Notes: a model not told the origin generated them from the sequence alone. DNA of 50,483 nucleotides from an uncultured Roseburia sp. (GCA_947649645.1 CANSSP010000022.1:1-50483); one strand, 5' to 3'; numbered from the stretch's first letter, positions 36,633 through 46,196 are shown. Translations and numbers: made by a program.

Positions 36633-37844
36633 ATGATATCAGAGAGAACAAAAAAAGCATTGGCGGGAAGCTCGGCAATTCGTGCGATGTTTGTCGAGGG
36701 CAGGGAGATGGCGGAGAAGTTCGGGGCCGAAAATGTCTATGATTTTTCGCTCGGCAATCCGGCAACGCCGGCGCCGGCGGCGCTGGGGGAGGCAATCCGG
36801 TCGCTGGTAGACGAGAGTGCAGCCGCAGAAGGAGGCTCTCTGGAGCTGCATGGGTACATGGAGAACGCAGGCTACCGGACGGTGCGGGCGGCGGTGGCGG
36901 AAAATTTAAACCGTCGTTTTGACACGGCTTTCGGTTTTGAAAATATTATTATGACAGTCGGAGCGGCAGGAGGGCTGAATGCCATTTTCCAGACGATTCT
37001 GGATCCGGGCGATGAAGTGGCGGTGTTTGTGCCTTTTTTTGGAGAGTACCGTGAATATGCGGCCAATTTTGGTGCGGAGATTGTGACGGTACGGCCGGAT
37101 TTTGAGACATTTGAGCCCGATCTGACGGATTTTGAATTAAAAATTTCCGGAAAAACGAAGGCTGTGATCGTAAATACGCCAAACAATCCGACCGGCGTGA
37201 TCTATAAGCCGGCGACAATGAAAAAGATAGCCGGCATCCTGGAGGAAAAGCAGCGGGCGTTTTCGCATGATATTTACCTGATCTCGGACGAACCGTATCG
37301 CGAACTGGTCTATGACGGCAATAAAGAAGATTTTCTTACAAAATATTATGACAATACGATTGTGGGATATTCTTTCAGCAAGTCGCTGTCCATGCCCGGA
37401 GAGCGGATTGGTTACGTTGTGGTGCCGGACGAGGCGTCGGATGCGCAAGAGCTGATTCAGGGAATCGGAATCGCAAACCGTACACTGGGATTTGTCAACG
37501 CTCCGTCCCTGATTCAGAAGGCGGCGGCGCGCTGCCTGGAGGAAAAGACGGACGTCGCGTTTTATGACGAAAACCGCAGGGTATTATATGAGCGTCTGAC
37601 GAAACTCGGATTTACGTGTATCCGGCCGGAGGGGGCGTTTTATCTCTGGTTAAAGACTCCGGTGCAGGACGAAGAGGACTTTGTCTCTGAGGGAAAGAAA
37701 CGTCATATCCTGATGGTAAAGGGAAGCGCGTTCGGATGCCCCGGTTTTGTGCGGATCGCATACTGTGTGTCGCATGAAACGGTGCGAAATTCCCTGTCTG
37801 CGTTTGCGGAACTGGCGAATCATTATGGACTGTGTCATACATAA
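36633..37844 (+). CDS. Pyridoxal-phosphate aminotransferase, class I/II
   Basis: A 403-residue fold-type I aminotransferase. Seen: YDFSLGNPATPAP (substrate loop), MTVGAAGGLNAIFQTI, VNTPNNPTGVIY, ISDEPYRELVYDG and the PLP lysine in GYSFSKSLSMPGERIGY. The close match to the AspC/PatA group suggests aspartate or aromatic amino acid transamination, but the substrate cannot be read from motifs. AGAGG precedes ATG 36633. Its 3' end is 14 nt before the hisC-like gene; the two are likely co-transcribed. Confidence 0.9.
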   Translation: MISERTKKALAGSSAIRAMFVEGREMAEKFGAENVYDFSLGNPATPAPAALGEAIRSLVDESAAAEGGSLELHGYMENAGYRTVRAAVAENLNRRFDTAFGFENIIMTVGAAGGLNAIFQTILDPGDEVAVFVPFFGEYREYAANFGAEIVTVRPDFETFEPDLTDFELKISGKTKAVIVNTPNNPTGVIYKPATMKKIAGILEEKQRAFSHDIYLISDEPYRELVYDGNKEDFLTKYYDNTIVGYSFSKSLSMPGERIGYVVVPDEASDAQELIQGIGIANRTLGFVNAPSLIQKAAARCLEEKTDVAFYDENRRVLYERLTKLGFTCIRPEGAFYLWLKTPVQDEEDFVSEGKKRHILMVKGSAFGCPGFVRIAYCVSHETVRNSLSAFAELANHYGLCHT

Positions 37845-37858
37845 AAAGTGAGGACGGT

Positions 37859-38953
37859 ATGGAAAACTGGGAAAGTTATGTGAGAAAGGTTGTCCCTTAT
37901 GTGCCGGGCGAACAGCCCGATGAGAAACGGATGATAAAACTTAATACCAATGAAAATCCTTATCCCCCGGCTCCCGGAGTGCTGCGTGCGCTTCGGGAGT
38001 CTGATGCAGACCGGCTGCGGCTTTATCCCGAACCGGATTGCGGGACGCTTGTGAGAGCAATCGCGGATTATTATGGGCTGGATGCATCCTGTGTTTTTGC
38101 GGGTGTGGGGTCGGATGATGTACTTGCCATGATATTTCTGACATTTTTTCGATCCGAAAAGCCGGTCCTGTTTCCGGATATTACATATTCTTTTTACGAT
38201 GTGTGGGCGGATATGCTGCGGGTTCCGTATGAGGTCAGAGCGCTCGATGCGGATTTTAAGATCCGGAAGGAGGATTATTGTGGAGAGTGCGGTGGTGTGA
38301 TTTTTCCAAATCCAAATGCGCCGACGGGGATCCTGATGGAGCTGGCGGATATTGAGGATATCGTTTCACGGAATCGGGATGTGATTGTGGTGGTGGATGA
38401 GGCCTATATCGATTTTGGCGGAGTATCGGCGCTGCCGCTGATCCGGAAATACGAGAATCTTCTCGTGGTGCAGACGTTTTCCAAATCCCGTTCGCTTGCA
38501 GGTATGCGTATCGGTTACGCGATGGGGGCTCCGAAGCTGATCCGGTATTTAAACGACGTAAAATATTCGTTTAATTCTTACACGCTCAGTCAGCCGGCGC
38601 TGGCTCTCGGCGTGGAAGCAATCCGGGATAAGGCGTACTTTCGGGAGACGACAGAAAAGATTATAGCTGTGCGCGAGTGGGCGAAAGGAGAACTGAAAAA
38701 ACTGGGTTTTTCTTTCGGAGATTCTATGAGCAATTTTATTTTTGTAAAACACAGGTCGGTTCCGGCAGAGGATATTTTTGAGGCGCTGAAAAAGGAGCAT
38801 ATTTATGTGCGGCATTTTTCGGGGGAGCGCATTCGCAATTATCTGCGTATTACTGTCGGGACACGGGAGGAGATGGAGACGCTGACAGTGTTTTTAAGGG
38901 GATACCTGGAAAGCAGGGAGAGAATTGTGGGGGAGAAGGAGAAAGAATTATGA
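37859..38953 (+). CDS. hisC: Histidinol-phosphate aminotransferase-like enzyme
   Basis: A 364-residue PLP enzyme. Typical features: KLNTNENPYPPAPGV, GVGSDDVLAM, NPNAPTG, VVDEAYIDFGG, QTFSKSRSLAGMRIGYAMG (PLP Lys) and RHFSGERIRNYLRITVGT. HisC converts imidazole-acetol phosphate and glutamate to histidinol phosphate. No other his gene is present, and relatives outside his operons can use aromatic substrates, so hisC is assigned by similarity. GAGG precedes ATG 37859. The stop overlaps the next start (ATGA). Confidence 0.85.
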   Translation: MENWESYVRKVVPYVPGEQPDEKRMIKLNTNENPYPPAPGVLRALRESDADRLRLYPEPDCGTLVRAIADYYGLDASCVFAGVGSDDVLAMIFLTFFRSEKPVLFPDITYSFYDVWADMLRVPYEVRALDADFKIRKEDYCGECGGVIFPNPNAPTGILMELADIEDIVSRNRDVIVVVDEAYIDFGGVSALPLIRKYENLLVVQTFSKSRSLAGMRIGYAMGAPKLIRYLNDVKYSFNSYTLSQPALALGVEAIRDKAYFRETTEKIIAVREWAKGELKKLGFSFGDSMSNFIFVKHRSVPAEDIFEALKKEHIYVRHFSGERIRNYLRITVGTREEMETLTVFLRGYLESRERIVGEKEKEL

Positions 38954-39243
38954 GCAAGAAACTTAGGACAGAGGCAGTCAATGCACTTTTTGACGCTGTT
39001 TTAAGCTTACAGAACAGGGAGGAATGTTATACATTTTTTGAAGATATCTGCACTGTAAACGAGCTGCTTTCGCTGTCGCAACGGTTTGAGGTTGCGGGCA
39101 TGCTCCGAAAACAGAAAACATATCTTGAAATAGCAGAAAAAACAGGGGCGTCCACGGCGACGATCAGCCGTGTGAACCGTTCCCTGAATTATGGAAATGA
39201 CGGGTATGATATGGTATTTGCGCGCATGGGGGAGACGGAGTAA
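38950..39243 (+). CDS. YerC/YecD family TrpR-like DNA-binding protein
   Basis: A 97-residue protein with the TrpR-like fold: LSLSQRFEVAGMLRKQKTYL, then the helix-turn-helix EIAEKTGASTATISRVNRSL. Members in Firmicutes are probable regulators with unknown ligand. It overlaps the hisC-like gene by 4 nt, so it may control amino-acid metabolism here. It ends facing the DUF1836 gene. Confidence 0.9.
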   Translation: MSKKLRTEAVNALFDAVLSLQNREECYTFFEDICTVNELLSLSQRFEVAGMLRKQKTYLEIAEKTGASTATISRVNRSLNYGNDGYDMVFARMGETE

Positions 39244-39250
39244 TCTCCCC
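39229..39250. terminator. Small hairpin shared by two convergent genes
   Basis: GGGGAGA / TCTCCCC with an 8-nt loop spans the end of the YerC gene, with the DUF1836 stop a few bases beyond. No T-run on either side, so termination is weakly supported. Confidence 0.3.
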
Positions 39251-39252
39251 TG

Positions 39253-39846
39253 TCACATGTTCTGCGTCCGGTCGATCATTTTTTCAATGATCGTCTTTTT
39301 TACGTAGACATCATAGCTGAGCATACAGATAAAGCTGAACGTGCGCAGAAGGTCGGCGTCTTCACCGGAGGCGTCCGGAAAAGTATCCATGGCAGTGTTG
39401 AATTTTTTGGCGAGATCTTTCATGATGCTCTGTGTCTCCTGGTGTTCCAGACCGAACACTTCTTTGTAGATGTCCTCCAGGCTGTAATCCATGTCTTTTT
39501 TGCCAAAGTATTTTTCGGTAATCGGATTCAGGATGCCCTGGATATCGCTGATGCTTAAGATGGTCTTAAAGTAGTAGATAAAAATCAGTGTCAGGACGTG
39601 CTCTCTGGAGTATTTCTTTTTCTGCGGGGGAGGAAGCAGGTTGTTTTTGGCATAGTTGTTGATCATGGTTTTGGTCAGAATCTTATCATCCTCATGGCGC
39701 TTGGAAGCCGCAAGCTGCGAGTCCATAAAGGTTGTGATCTGATCCATATACAGATCGATGTTCGGAATGTCCTCCGGTCTGACATAATCTATTTTTTTCA
39801 GCTCCTGCAGGATGCCGTTTAATAGTTTTTTTGTATTCATATCCAT
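39253..39846 (-). CDS. DUF1836 domain protein, probable MerR-like regulator
   Basis: About 197 residues, soluble. The part near residues 60-110 (TKTMINNYAKNNLLPPPQKK, YSREHVLTLIFIYYFKTILS) is characteristic of DUF1836 and resembles a MerR-type winged helix (start of the helix, then Y-x-x-x-H). Start taken at ATG 39846 with GGGG a few nt upstream; other in-frame ATGs at 39858 and 39840 are possible. The promoter carries an inverted repeat, so it may regulate itself. Confidence 0.85.
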   Translation of the reverse strand: MDMNTKKLLNGILQELKKIDYVRPEDIPNIDLYMDQITTFMDSQLAASKRHEDDKILTKTMINNYAKNNLLPPPQKKKYSREHVLTLIFIYYFKTILSISDIQGILNPITEKYFGKKDMDYSLEDIYKEVFGLEHQETQSIMKDLAKKFNTAMDTFPDASGEDADLLRTFSFICMLSYDVYVKKTIIEKMIDRTQNM

Positions 39847-39913
39847 AGTAATCCCCATTTCTGCGCTGCTTTTTGCGCATAAGCGACTTTGTGGCAGACA
39901 GCGCGCAATCTGT

Positions 39914-39949
39914 TCTTATCACATTATATAGTGATAAAAAACAGATGAC
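39914..39949 (-). promoter_or_regulatory. Strong predicted promoter of the DUF1836 gene with an operator-like inverted repeat
   Basis: Minus strand: -35 TTGTCA (39949-39944), 17-nt spacer, -10 TATAAT (39926-39921). The inverted repeat TTATCAC-N8-GTGATAA (39914-39935) straddles the -10, a classic repressor position. Confidence 0.6.
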
Positions 39950-40017
39950 AAGAGCGAAATCATCAAAATATCTGTAACCATGCAGATTCGTCGGTTGTAA
40001 AATATGTCCGTACAGGC

Positions 40018-40046
40018 TTAAATTATCGTGGAAAGTATGTTATACT
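40018..40046 (+). promoter_or_regulatory. Predicted promoter of pcrA
   Basis: -35 TTAAAT (40018-40023), 17-nt spacer, -10 TATACT (40041-40046), 40 nt before the start codon. Confidence 0.5.
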
Positions 40047-40085
40047 GAGTGTGGTTGAGAAGAACGAGAAAAGGACAGGATACAT

Positions 40086-42341
40086 ATGAGTATTTATGAA
40101 ACGTTGAATGAACAGCAGAAGAAGGCAGTTTTTCAGACGGAAGGACCGGTACTGATACTTGCGGGGGCAGGTTCCGGCAAGACAAGGGTGCTCACGCACC
40201 GTACCGCCTGGCTGATCGAGGAAAAAGGAGTCAATCCCTACCATATCATGGCGATCACCTTTACCAATAAGGCGGCGGGCGAGATGCGGGAGCGGATTGA
40301 CGCGCTGGTGGGATACGGCTCAGAGAGCATATGGGTCTCCACCTTCCATTCCGCCTGCGTGCGTATTCTGCGGCGCTACATTGACCGGATTGGTTTTGAC
40401 ACTCATTTTACGATCTATGACGCGGATGACGCGAAGTCGCTGATGAAGGAGATCTGCAAACGGCTTGAGATCGATACGAAACTCTACAAGGAGCGCAGCT
40501 TTCTCGCGGCGATTTCTGCTGCAAAGGACGAACTGGTTTCTCCGGAGGAATTTGCCCGAAGGGCTGCCATGAGCGGGGATTTTGCGAAGCGCAGACAGGC
40601 GGAGGTGTATCGCGAATATCAGGATGCGCTGCGGAAAAATAATGCGCTTGATTTTGACGATCTGATTGTAAAGACGGTGGAGCTGTTCAGGACGGATGCA
40701 GAGGTTCTTGACAGCTATCAGGAGCGTCTGCGCTATCTGATGGTAGACGAGTATCAGGACACGAACACGGCGCAGTTTGAGCTGATCCGTCTTCTGGCGG
40801 GAAAGTATCGGAATCTGTGTGTCGTGGGCGACGACGATCAGTCTATTTACAAATTCAGAGGCGCCAATATTTACAACATTCTTCATTTTGAAAAGCATTT
40901 TCCCGATGCGGTGACGATACGGCTTGAGCAGAATTACCGCTCCACTCAGAACATTCTGGATGCGGCCAATCATGTCATTGCAAATAATACGGGCAGAAAG
41001 GAAAAGACGCTCTGGACGGCGAACGACGCGGGCGATAAGATTACGTTCCGGCAGTCTGACACGGCGCATGAAGAGGCGGAGTATATTGCAGGAGATATCG
41101 TATCCGACGAAAAAATGGGAAAATACAGGTATGGGGATCACGCTGTATTGTACCGGACAAACGCGCAGTCGCGTCTGTTTGAAGAGCGGTTTATTGTCTC
41201 AAATATTCCGTATAAGATCGTGGGCGGTGTAAATTTTTACGCCAGAAAAGAGATCAAAGATCTGCTCGCCTATTTAAAGACGATTGACAATGCGATGGAT
41301 GACCTGGCGGTCCGCAGGATTATCAATGTGCCGAAGCGGGGCATCGGCGCTACGACGTTAAACCGTGTTGCCGATTACGCAGATGCCTATGAGATCAGCT
41401 TCTATGACGCGTTAAAGCGGGCGGAGGAGATTCCGTCCATCGGGAAGAGTGCCTCTAAAATAAAGCCGTTTGTCAGTTTTATCCAGGTGATGCGGAGTAA
41501 ACTTCCCTATGTCGGTGTGACGGATCTCTTGAAAGAGATCATTGAAGAGACCGGTTATGTAAAGGAGCTTGCGGCTGAGGGGACGGAAGAAGCAGAAGCG
41601 AGGATTGAGAATATTGACGAGCTTTTAAGCAAGGCGGCCACCTATGAGAAGAACGAGGAGCACCCGACGCTGGGCGGTTTTCTCGAGGAGGTAGCGCTGG
41701 TCGCAGATATAGACAATCTTGTGGACGGCAGCGATTATGTGGTCTTAATGACACTGCACAGCGCGAAGGGCCTGGAGTTTCCGAAAGTTTATCTGGCAGG
41801 TATGGAGGACGGACTTTTTCCGAGTTATATGTCGATTACGTCTGACAACGCGATAGAAGAGATTGAGGAGGAGCGGCGGCTCGCATATGTCGGCATAACG
41901 CGAGCGATGCGTGAGCTTACAGTTACCTGTGCGCGGACGCGTATGGTACGCGGGGAGACCCAGTTTAACAAGGTTTCCCGTTTTGTAAAGGAGATACCGC
42001 AGGAGCTTTTATCCGGAGAGCCGGGCGGCAGTGCGCAACAGGACCGCGGGGAGAAGAGAGAGACGCGGGCGCCGCAGACGGGGCGTCCGAGACGCCCGGG
42101 AGTGCGGGAACAACCGTCCGGACAGAGTATGCAGTCACGCGCCTTTGCCACGGCGAATACGATAAAGGGAAATCTTGATTATGGCGTGGGTGAGCGGGTT
42201 TCTCATTCCAGGTTTGGCGCCGGGACTGTGACACAGATTGTGGAGGGCGGCCGTGATTTTGAGGTTACGGTAAATTTTGACAGTGCCGGGACCAAGAAAA
42301 TGTTTGCTTCTTTTGCAAAACTGAAAAAAATAGAAAGGTAA
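40086..42341 (+). CDS. pcrA: ATP-dependent DNA helicase PcrA (UvrD family)
   Basis: A 751-residue superfamily-1A helicase. Motifs: Q motif LNEQQKKAV, I GAGSGKTRVLTHR, Ia AITFTNKAAGEMRER, II VDEYQDTN, III VGDDDQSIYKFRGA, IV RLEQNYRST, V VVLMTLHSAKGLEF, VI AYVGITRAM. The C-terminus (YGVGERVSHSRFGAGTVTQI and beyond) is the PcrA Tudor-like tail that contacts RNA polymerase. It unwinds 3' to 5' in repair and plasmid replication. ATG 40086 follows AAGGACAGG. Confidence 0.97.
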   Translation: MSIYETLNEQQKKAVFQTEGPVLILAGAGSGKTRVLTHRTAWLIEEKGVNPYHIMAITFTNKAAGEMRERIDALVGYGSESIWVSTFHSACVRILRRYIDRIGFDTHFTIYDADDAKSLMKEICKRLEIDTKLYKERSFLAAISAAKDELVSPEEFARRAAMSGDFAKRRQAEVYREYQDALRKNNALDFDDLIVKTVELFRTDAEVLDSYQERLRYLMVDEYQDTNTAQFELIRLLAGKYRNLCVVGDDDQSIYKFRGANIYNILHFEKHFPDAVTIRLEQNYRSTQNILDAANHVIANNTGRKEKTLWTANDAGDKITFRQSDTAHEEAEYIAGDIVSDEKMGKYRYGDHAVLYRTNAQSRLFEERFIVSNIPYKIVGGVNFYARKEIKDLLAYLKTIDNAMDDLAVRRIINVPKRGIGATTLNRVADYADAYEISFYDALKRAEEIPSIGKSASKIKPFVSFIQVMRSKLPYVGVTDLLKEIIEETGYVKELAAEGTEEAEARIENIDELLSKAATYEKNEEHPTLGGFLEEVALVADIDNLVDGSDYVVLMTLHSAKGLEFPKVYLAGMEDGLFPSYMSITSDNAIEEIEEERRLAYVGITRAMRELTVTCARTRMVRGETQFNKVSRFVKEIPQELLSGEPGGSAQQDRGEKRETRAPQTGRPRRPGVREQPSGQSMQSRAFATANTIKGNLDYGVGERVSHSRFGAGTVTQIVEGGRDFEVTVNFDSAGTKKMFASFAKLKKIER

Positions 42342-42498
42342 AAAATTCAATTTTATAAATTTTTTATAGGCGAAATGGGAATCATGTGTTATAATAAGCC
42401 TATCATGAACGAACGGTTCTAAGGAGCAGAGGTTTTGAGGGACCGCTTGGCGCGTCAAGGCGAAATAATCAGAGATAAATAAGGAGGAGGACAATCCC

Positions 42499-42801
42499 AT
42501 GAACAGAGTGGAAGAGCTGCTTGCAAAAGTAAATGATCTTCAGAGAAAGGAAGAAGCGGAGAAGAAGAAAAATACCAGAGTGGTATGGATTTTTGCTGCG
42601 GTAGGCATCGTTGTCGCGGTGGCTGCAGCCGTATATGGTATTTACCGTTTCTTTACGCCGGATTACCTGGAGGATTTTGAAGACGACTTTGAAGACGATT
42701 TCGAAGATGACTTTTTTGAGGATGACGAGGAGGATTCCACGAAAGCGGAGAAGAAGGAAGAGGAAGTAAAAGAAGAGAAAGAAGCGACGACAGAAGAATA
42801 A
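42499..42801 (+). CDS. Small membrane protein with an acidic repeat tail
   Basis: A 100-residue protein: a charged N-terminal helix (1-25), one membrane segment (about 28-50), then a very acidic tail with DFEDDFEDDFEDDF repeats and a Lys/Glu-rich end. The family is seen in Lachnospiraceae and I know no function. The tail could bind cations or a basic partner. GGAGGAGG lies upstream. A possible promoter has -10 TATAAT (42391-42396). Confidence 0.7.
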   Translation: MNRVEELLAKVNDLQRKEEAEKKKNTRVVWIFAAVGIVVAVAAAVYGIYRFFTPDYLEDFEDDFEDDFEDDFFEDDEEDSTKAEKKEEEVKEEKEATTEE

Positions 42802-42805
42802 AGAA

Positions 42806-42832
42806 AAGGGCTGCGGACTGCAGCCCTTTTTT
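42806..42832 (+). terminator. Rho-independent terminator of the acidic membrane protein gene
   Basis: Stem GGGCTGC / GCAGCCC (42808-42814, 42820-42826), loop GGACT, extended by AA/TT pairs and followed by six T. Confidence 0.85.
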
Positions 42833-42897
42833 CGGTATATGGAGCGGCGGAGGCTGCGTGAGAAGTGGGCTCTGACAGGGAGAAGACGGAGGAAGAG

Positions 42898-44337
42898 ATG
42901 AAGAAGGGACAGATTGTAGAAGGTGTGATTGAATATGTTGCGTTTCCGGACAAAGGAGTGATGACCATAGAGGATGGGAAAAAGGTGATCGTAAAAAATA
43001 CCATTCCGGGTCAGAAGGTGTCGGTCCGTATTCAGAAAGTGAGGAAAGGAAAGGGTGAGGGGCATCTGCTCTGTGTGCTGGAAAAGTCTGCGTCTGAGCT
43101 TTCAGAACCGGCCTGCGCGCATGCAGGCATCTGCGGTGGCTGTACGTATCAGAGCCTTCCGTACGCCGGACAGCTTTCTTTAAAGGCGGAGCAGGTGAAA
43201 AAGCTGATCGATGCGGTGATCATGCCGGAGAATGCCGGATATGACTTTTGTGGTATCAGGCAGGGGCCAGGGCCGGAAGCGTATCGGAATAAAATGGAAT
43301 TTTCGTTTGGCGATGCATACAAGGACGGGCCGCTGGCACTGGGGATGCACAGGCGGGGCAGTTTTTATGATATCGTGGACGTCACGGGGTGCCGGATCGT
43401 GGATGACGATTTCAGGAAAATACGTAAGGTGACACTTTCTTATTTTCAGGAGGCAGGGATTCCTTATTATCACAAAATGCAGCATACGGGATATCTGCGT
43501 CATCTGGTGGTGCGCAAGGCGGCGAGAACAGGGGAGATTCTGATTGATCTGGTGACGACGACGCAGGCTGTCTGCGGGGATGGGCCGGTGCCAGAGGGGG
43601 CTGCCGGGCCTGGCAGGGCGGATGAGCCGGCTTTGCTGGACGGCTGGAAAGGTGCGCTTCTTAGGGAGTCTTACAAGGGAGAAATCGTCAGTATTTTACA
43701 CACGAAAAACGACCGTGTTTCGGATACGGTTATCGATGAGGGGACGGATATTCTGTACGGACAGGATTTTTTCCATGAGGAGCTGCTGGGGCTGCGTTTT
43801 AAGATCACACCGTTTTCGTTTTTCCAGACAAATTCTCTGGGGGCGGAGGTGCTTTATGAGACGGCCAGGGAGTTTATCGGAGACACGCCGGACGGCGTCG
43901 TGTTTGATCTGTATTCGGGGACAGGGACAATCGCGCAGATGCTCTCCCCTGCCGCGAAAAAGGTGGTCGGCATCGAGATCGTGCCGGAGGCCGTGGAGGC
44001 GGCGCGGGAGAACGCGGAACGGAACGGGTTGTCAAACTGTGAATTTTATGCGGGCGATGTGCTCAGAGTTCTGGACGAGATCGGCGAGAGGCCGGATTAT
44101 ATCGTGCTTGACCCGCCGCGGGACGGGGTTCACCCGAAGGCCCTTAAAAAGATCATTCAGTACGGCGTGGAAAGGATGGTGTATATTTCCTGCAAGCCGA
44201 CGAGCCTGGCGCGGGATCTGGTGATGCTGCAGGAGGGCGGGTATGTGGTTGAGAAAGTATGCTGTGTGGATATGTTTCCGGGGACGGCGAATGTGGAGAC
44301 GGTTGCTTTGCTTTCCCACAAAAATCTGACAGCGTAA
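42898..44337 (+). CDS. rlmD: 23S rRNA (uracil-5-)-methyltransferase, RlmD/RumA type
   Basis: A 479-residue enzyme with a TRAM domain (about 1-60), a [4Fe-4S] cysteine cluster (CAHAGICGGCTYQSL plus an upstream/downstream Cys), and an SAM-dependent domain: FDLYSGTGTIAQML, IEIVPEAVEAA, DPPRDGVHPKAL and the catalytic Cys in MVYISCKPTSLARDL. It methylates U1939 or U747-type positions. GGAGGAAGAG precedes ATG 42898. The last 15 residues (from the 13-bp repeat at 44291) are followed by an out-of-frame mobile-element-type tail; see next entry. Confidence 0.94.
   Translation: MKKGQIVEGVIEYVAFPDKGVMTIEDGKKVIVKNTIPGQKVSVRIQKVRKGKGEGHLLCVLEKSASELSEPACAHAGICGGCTYQSLPYAGQLSLKAEQVKKLIDAVIMPENAGYDFCGIRQGPGPEAYRNKMEFSFGDAYKDGPLALGMHRRGSFYDIVDVTGCRIVDDDFRKIRKVTLSYFQEAGIPYYHKMQHTGYLRHLVVRKAARTGEILIDLVTTTQAVCGDGPVPEGAAGPGRADEPALLDGWKGALLRESYKGEIVSILHTKNDRVSDTVIDEGTDILYGQDFFHEELLGLRFKITPFSFFQTNSLGAEVLYETAREFIGDTPDGVVFDLYSGTGTIAQMLSPAAKKVVGIEIVPEAVEAARENAERNGLSNCEFYAGDVLRVLDEIGERPDYIVLDPPRDGVHPKALKKIIQYGVERMVYISCKPTSLARDLVMLQEGGYVVEKVCCVDMFPGTANVETVALLSHKNLTA
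44291..44303. repeat. Direct repeat, left copy: probable attachment-site core in the rlmD 3' end
   Basis: ATGTGGAGACGGT, identical to 47101-47113, 2,810 bp away. Both copies lie at the same codons (VETV) of an rlmD reading frame, and both begin a different tail. This is expected for recombination at one site in rlmD, a known integration hotspot for some Gram-positive mobile elements. Confidence 0.6.
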
Positions 44338-44676
44338 TCAACGTAAAAGTCGAGTCTGGCGAGGGTGAGGGCAAAGTGCCGCTTGATAATATCGCCAGGA
44401 GAGCCGAAGCGCACAAGCCGGGAGCGAGTTACTTACAAAATGATTAAGGAGTACATAGAAGCGAAATACGGCTTCAAAGTACATACCGCATATATCGCAG
44501 AGGTAAAAAGGGAGTCAGGATTGCCGATATATGATGCTCCGAATGCGGTAGAGGAATTGAAACAGCCGGGGAAACATCCGATGGCGGAGAAAGTGGAAGC
44601 GATTAAAGATGCTTTGAAACATTTTGAGATTTGGAATAAAAGAGAGGAAAATGAGAATGAAATTAAAAACATATGA
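44304..44676 (+). pseudogene. rlmD C-terminal tail A, frameshifted twice
   Basis: After ALLSHKN the expected continuation DSVINVKVESGEGEGKVPLD and NIARRAEAHK is found in the minus-one frame (about 44322-44418). It then returns to the rlmD frame as RERVTYKMIKEYIEAKYGFK, HTAYIAEVKR and DAPNAVEELK. This is the kind of tail I know from rlmD genes hit by mobile elements. A TAA at 44335-44337 lies in the shifted part, so rlmD ends early. The end (FEIWNKREENENEIKNI) has run into the inserted DNA. The enzyme core is complete, so loss of the tail may be harmless. Confidence 0.6.
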
Positions 44677-46177
44677 TGCTGATCTAGATGAAAAATTATC
44701 TGAGTTTGATTTTTGGATAACACCATCATTGGGCGAAATTAGGGAAGCAGAACAATTTAAAGTAGATTTACAAAAAATCATTAATGGATTTGACGGTGTA
44801 GCTTTGTTATCAAATGACTTTAGGGATATACAATTGTGTTCTGCCAATAATTTGGCTGAGAAATTAATTCCAATTATAAATGATAAAGAGATGGCTGAAG
44901 CGACATCATTTTTGGAAAGTATTTGTGGGGTTTTATACTTTGCAACGGGAAAAACAGATAATAATATAAAGTGCCAATTTCCTGTTTATATGAAAACAGT
45001 TTTAGAAAAGGATAAAATTCCTAAGGTATCCTCAAAGAAAAAGCTAGAGTATAAAGATTTACCTAGAACTTTTGGGTCTGAGGCAGTGATAAGAACGGTA
45101 GTTTCATTAAAGAATTATCCAAAAGAACAAGAAGAATTGTTGAAGAGTTTCTTTCAGATTCTTGTGTCAGATGAAAGTTATGCGAAACAATTATGGTCTT
45201 TGGGGGTATCCTATATAACCATGCGAGAAAAAGGGTGTGCAGAGGAATTTATGAGTCCTATTGTCACATTTCAGTCACGAGGGTCTATTACGGCTACGCA
45301 AGGTCATGTTCCTGAATTCATTTTAAGAAAATATATGGATGAATGGGGAATGATTGCTGGGTTTGATTATAACGAACAAGATGTAACGCTTGGAGATTTT
45401 TTTGGTGAGACAGAAACTAAGGACAATTTAAAGAAACGGAAATATGATTTTATTCTTCCGTATAAATCAAGAAATGAGGGTGGAAAGATATTTGTTCAAT
45501 GCCAATTTTATGCTGGGGATTCAGGAAGTGTTTCTCACAAAGTAGTAGACCAAACTGATAGTACTCGTGCAATCACATTGAAGAAATATCCTGAAGCAGT
45601 TTTTATGGAATATTTAGACGGAGCGGGTTATTATTCTTCTTTAAATGGAGATTTACGAAAAATGATTGCTAAAGAATCTACATATAATTTTTTTCAAATT
45701 AGGACAGCATCTATAAAACTAAGAAGAGGGTTCCAAGAAATTTGCTTTCTTACGGCATTGGAAATAGAACATGCTATTTTTGCGACAGGCGGCAATGTTG
45801 TAGATGTGGAAATGTTTTTACAAAATGACGGATATGAGAAGGCAGAAATTAGGAAAAGCACTTATGAAGCAATAGAGAATGGGATAATAGAACTGAGAGA
45901 AGATAAATTGCGTATTATGAAATCAAGAAATCCTATTGTTAGAAGATATTGTTTATTAGATTGTTTGGCTAATTTTGGGACAGCAATACCGACGGATAAG
46001 GTTACTGGGAATTTATTAGTTCCAGGATATGGGGTCTGTTGGGGAATGCCGCAAAATAATTTGATTTCAAGAATATTACAAGAGATTCCAAGACTTACGG
46101 AAGAGTGGACGAATGTTCAAGTAGCCTTTGATGATATACAGTGGCTAATAGATAGAAAATTTGTGGTTGCTAAGTAA
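44657..46177 (+). CDS. Putative restriction endonuclease of a small R-M cassette
   Basis: A 506-residue protein of unknown family. ATG 44657 has AGAGAGG 9 nt upstream. By position next to a methyltransferase, I infer a restriction nuclease. The centre fits a PD-(D/E)XK-like fold: KYDFILPYK (D near 263), GKIFVQCQFYAGDSG (near 277-291, with Gln in place of the usual Glu/Lys), then FMEYLDGAGYYSSLNGDLRK, a block like the D-G-x-G part of many restriction enzymes. Residues about 365-425 look like a winged helix that could read DNA. The region is very A+T-rich (about 30% G+C by eye), unlike the core. Function is not proven. Confidence 0.5.
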   Translation: MKLKTYDADLDEKLSEFDFWITPSLGEIREAEQFKVDLQKIINGFDGVALLSNDFRDIQLCSANNLAEKLIPIINDKEMAEATSFLESICGVLYFATGKTDNNIKCQFPVYMKTVLEKDKIPKVSSKKKLEYKDLPRTFGSEAVIRTVVSLKNYPKEQEELLKSFFQILVSDESYAKQLWSLGVSYITMREKGCAEEFMSPIVTFQSRGSITATQGHVPEFILRKYMDEWGMIAGFDYNEQDVTLGDFFGETETKDNLKKRKYDFILPYKSRNEGGKIFVQCQFYAGDSGSVSHKVVDQTDSTRAITLKKYPEAVFMEYLDGAGYYSSLNGDLRKMIAKESTYNFFQIRTASIKLRRGFQEICFLTALEIEHAIFATGGNVVDVEMFLQNDGYEKAEIRKSTYEAIENGIIELREDKLRIMKSRNPIVRRYCLLDCLANFGTAIPTDKVTGNLLVPGYGVCWGMPQNNLISRILQEIPRLTEEWTNVQVAFDDIQWLIDRKFVVAK

Positions 46178-46196
46178 AAACGAGGAGAGTATTTTA

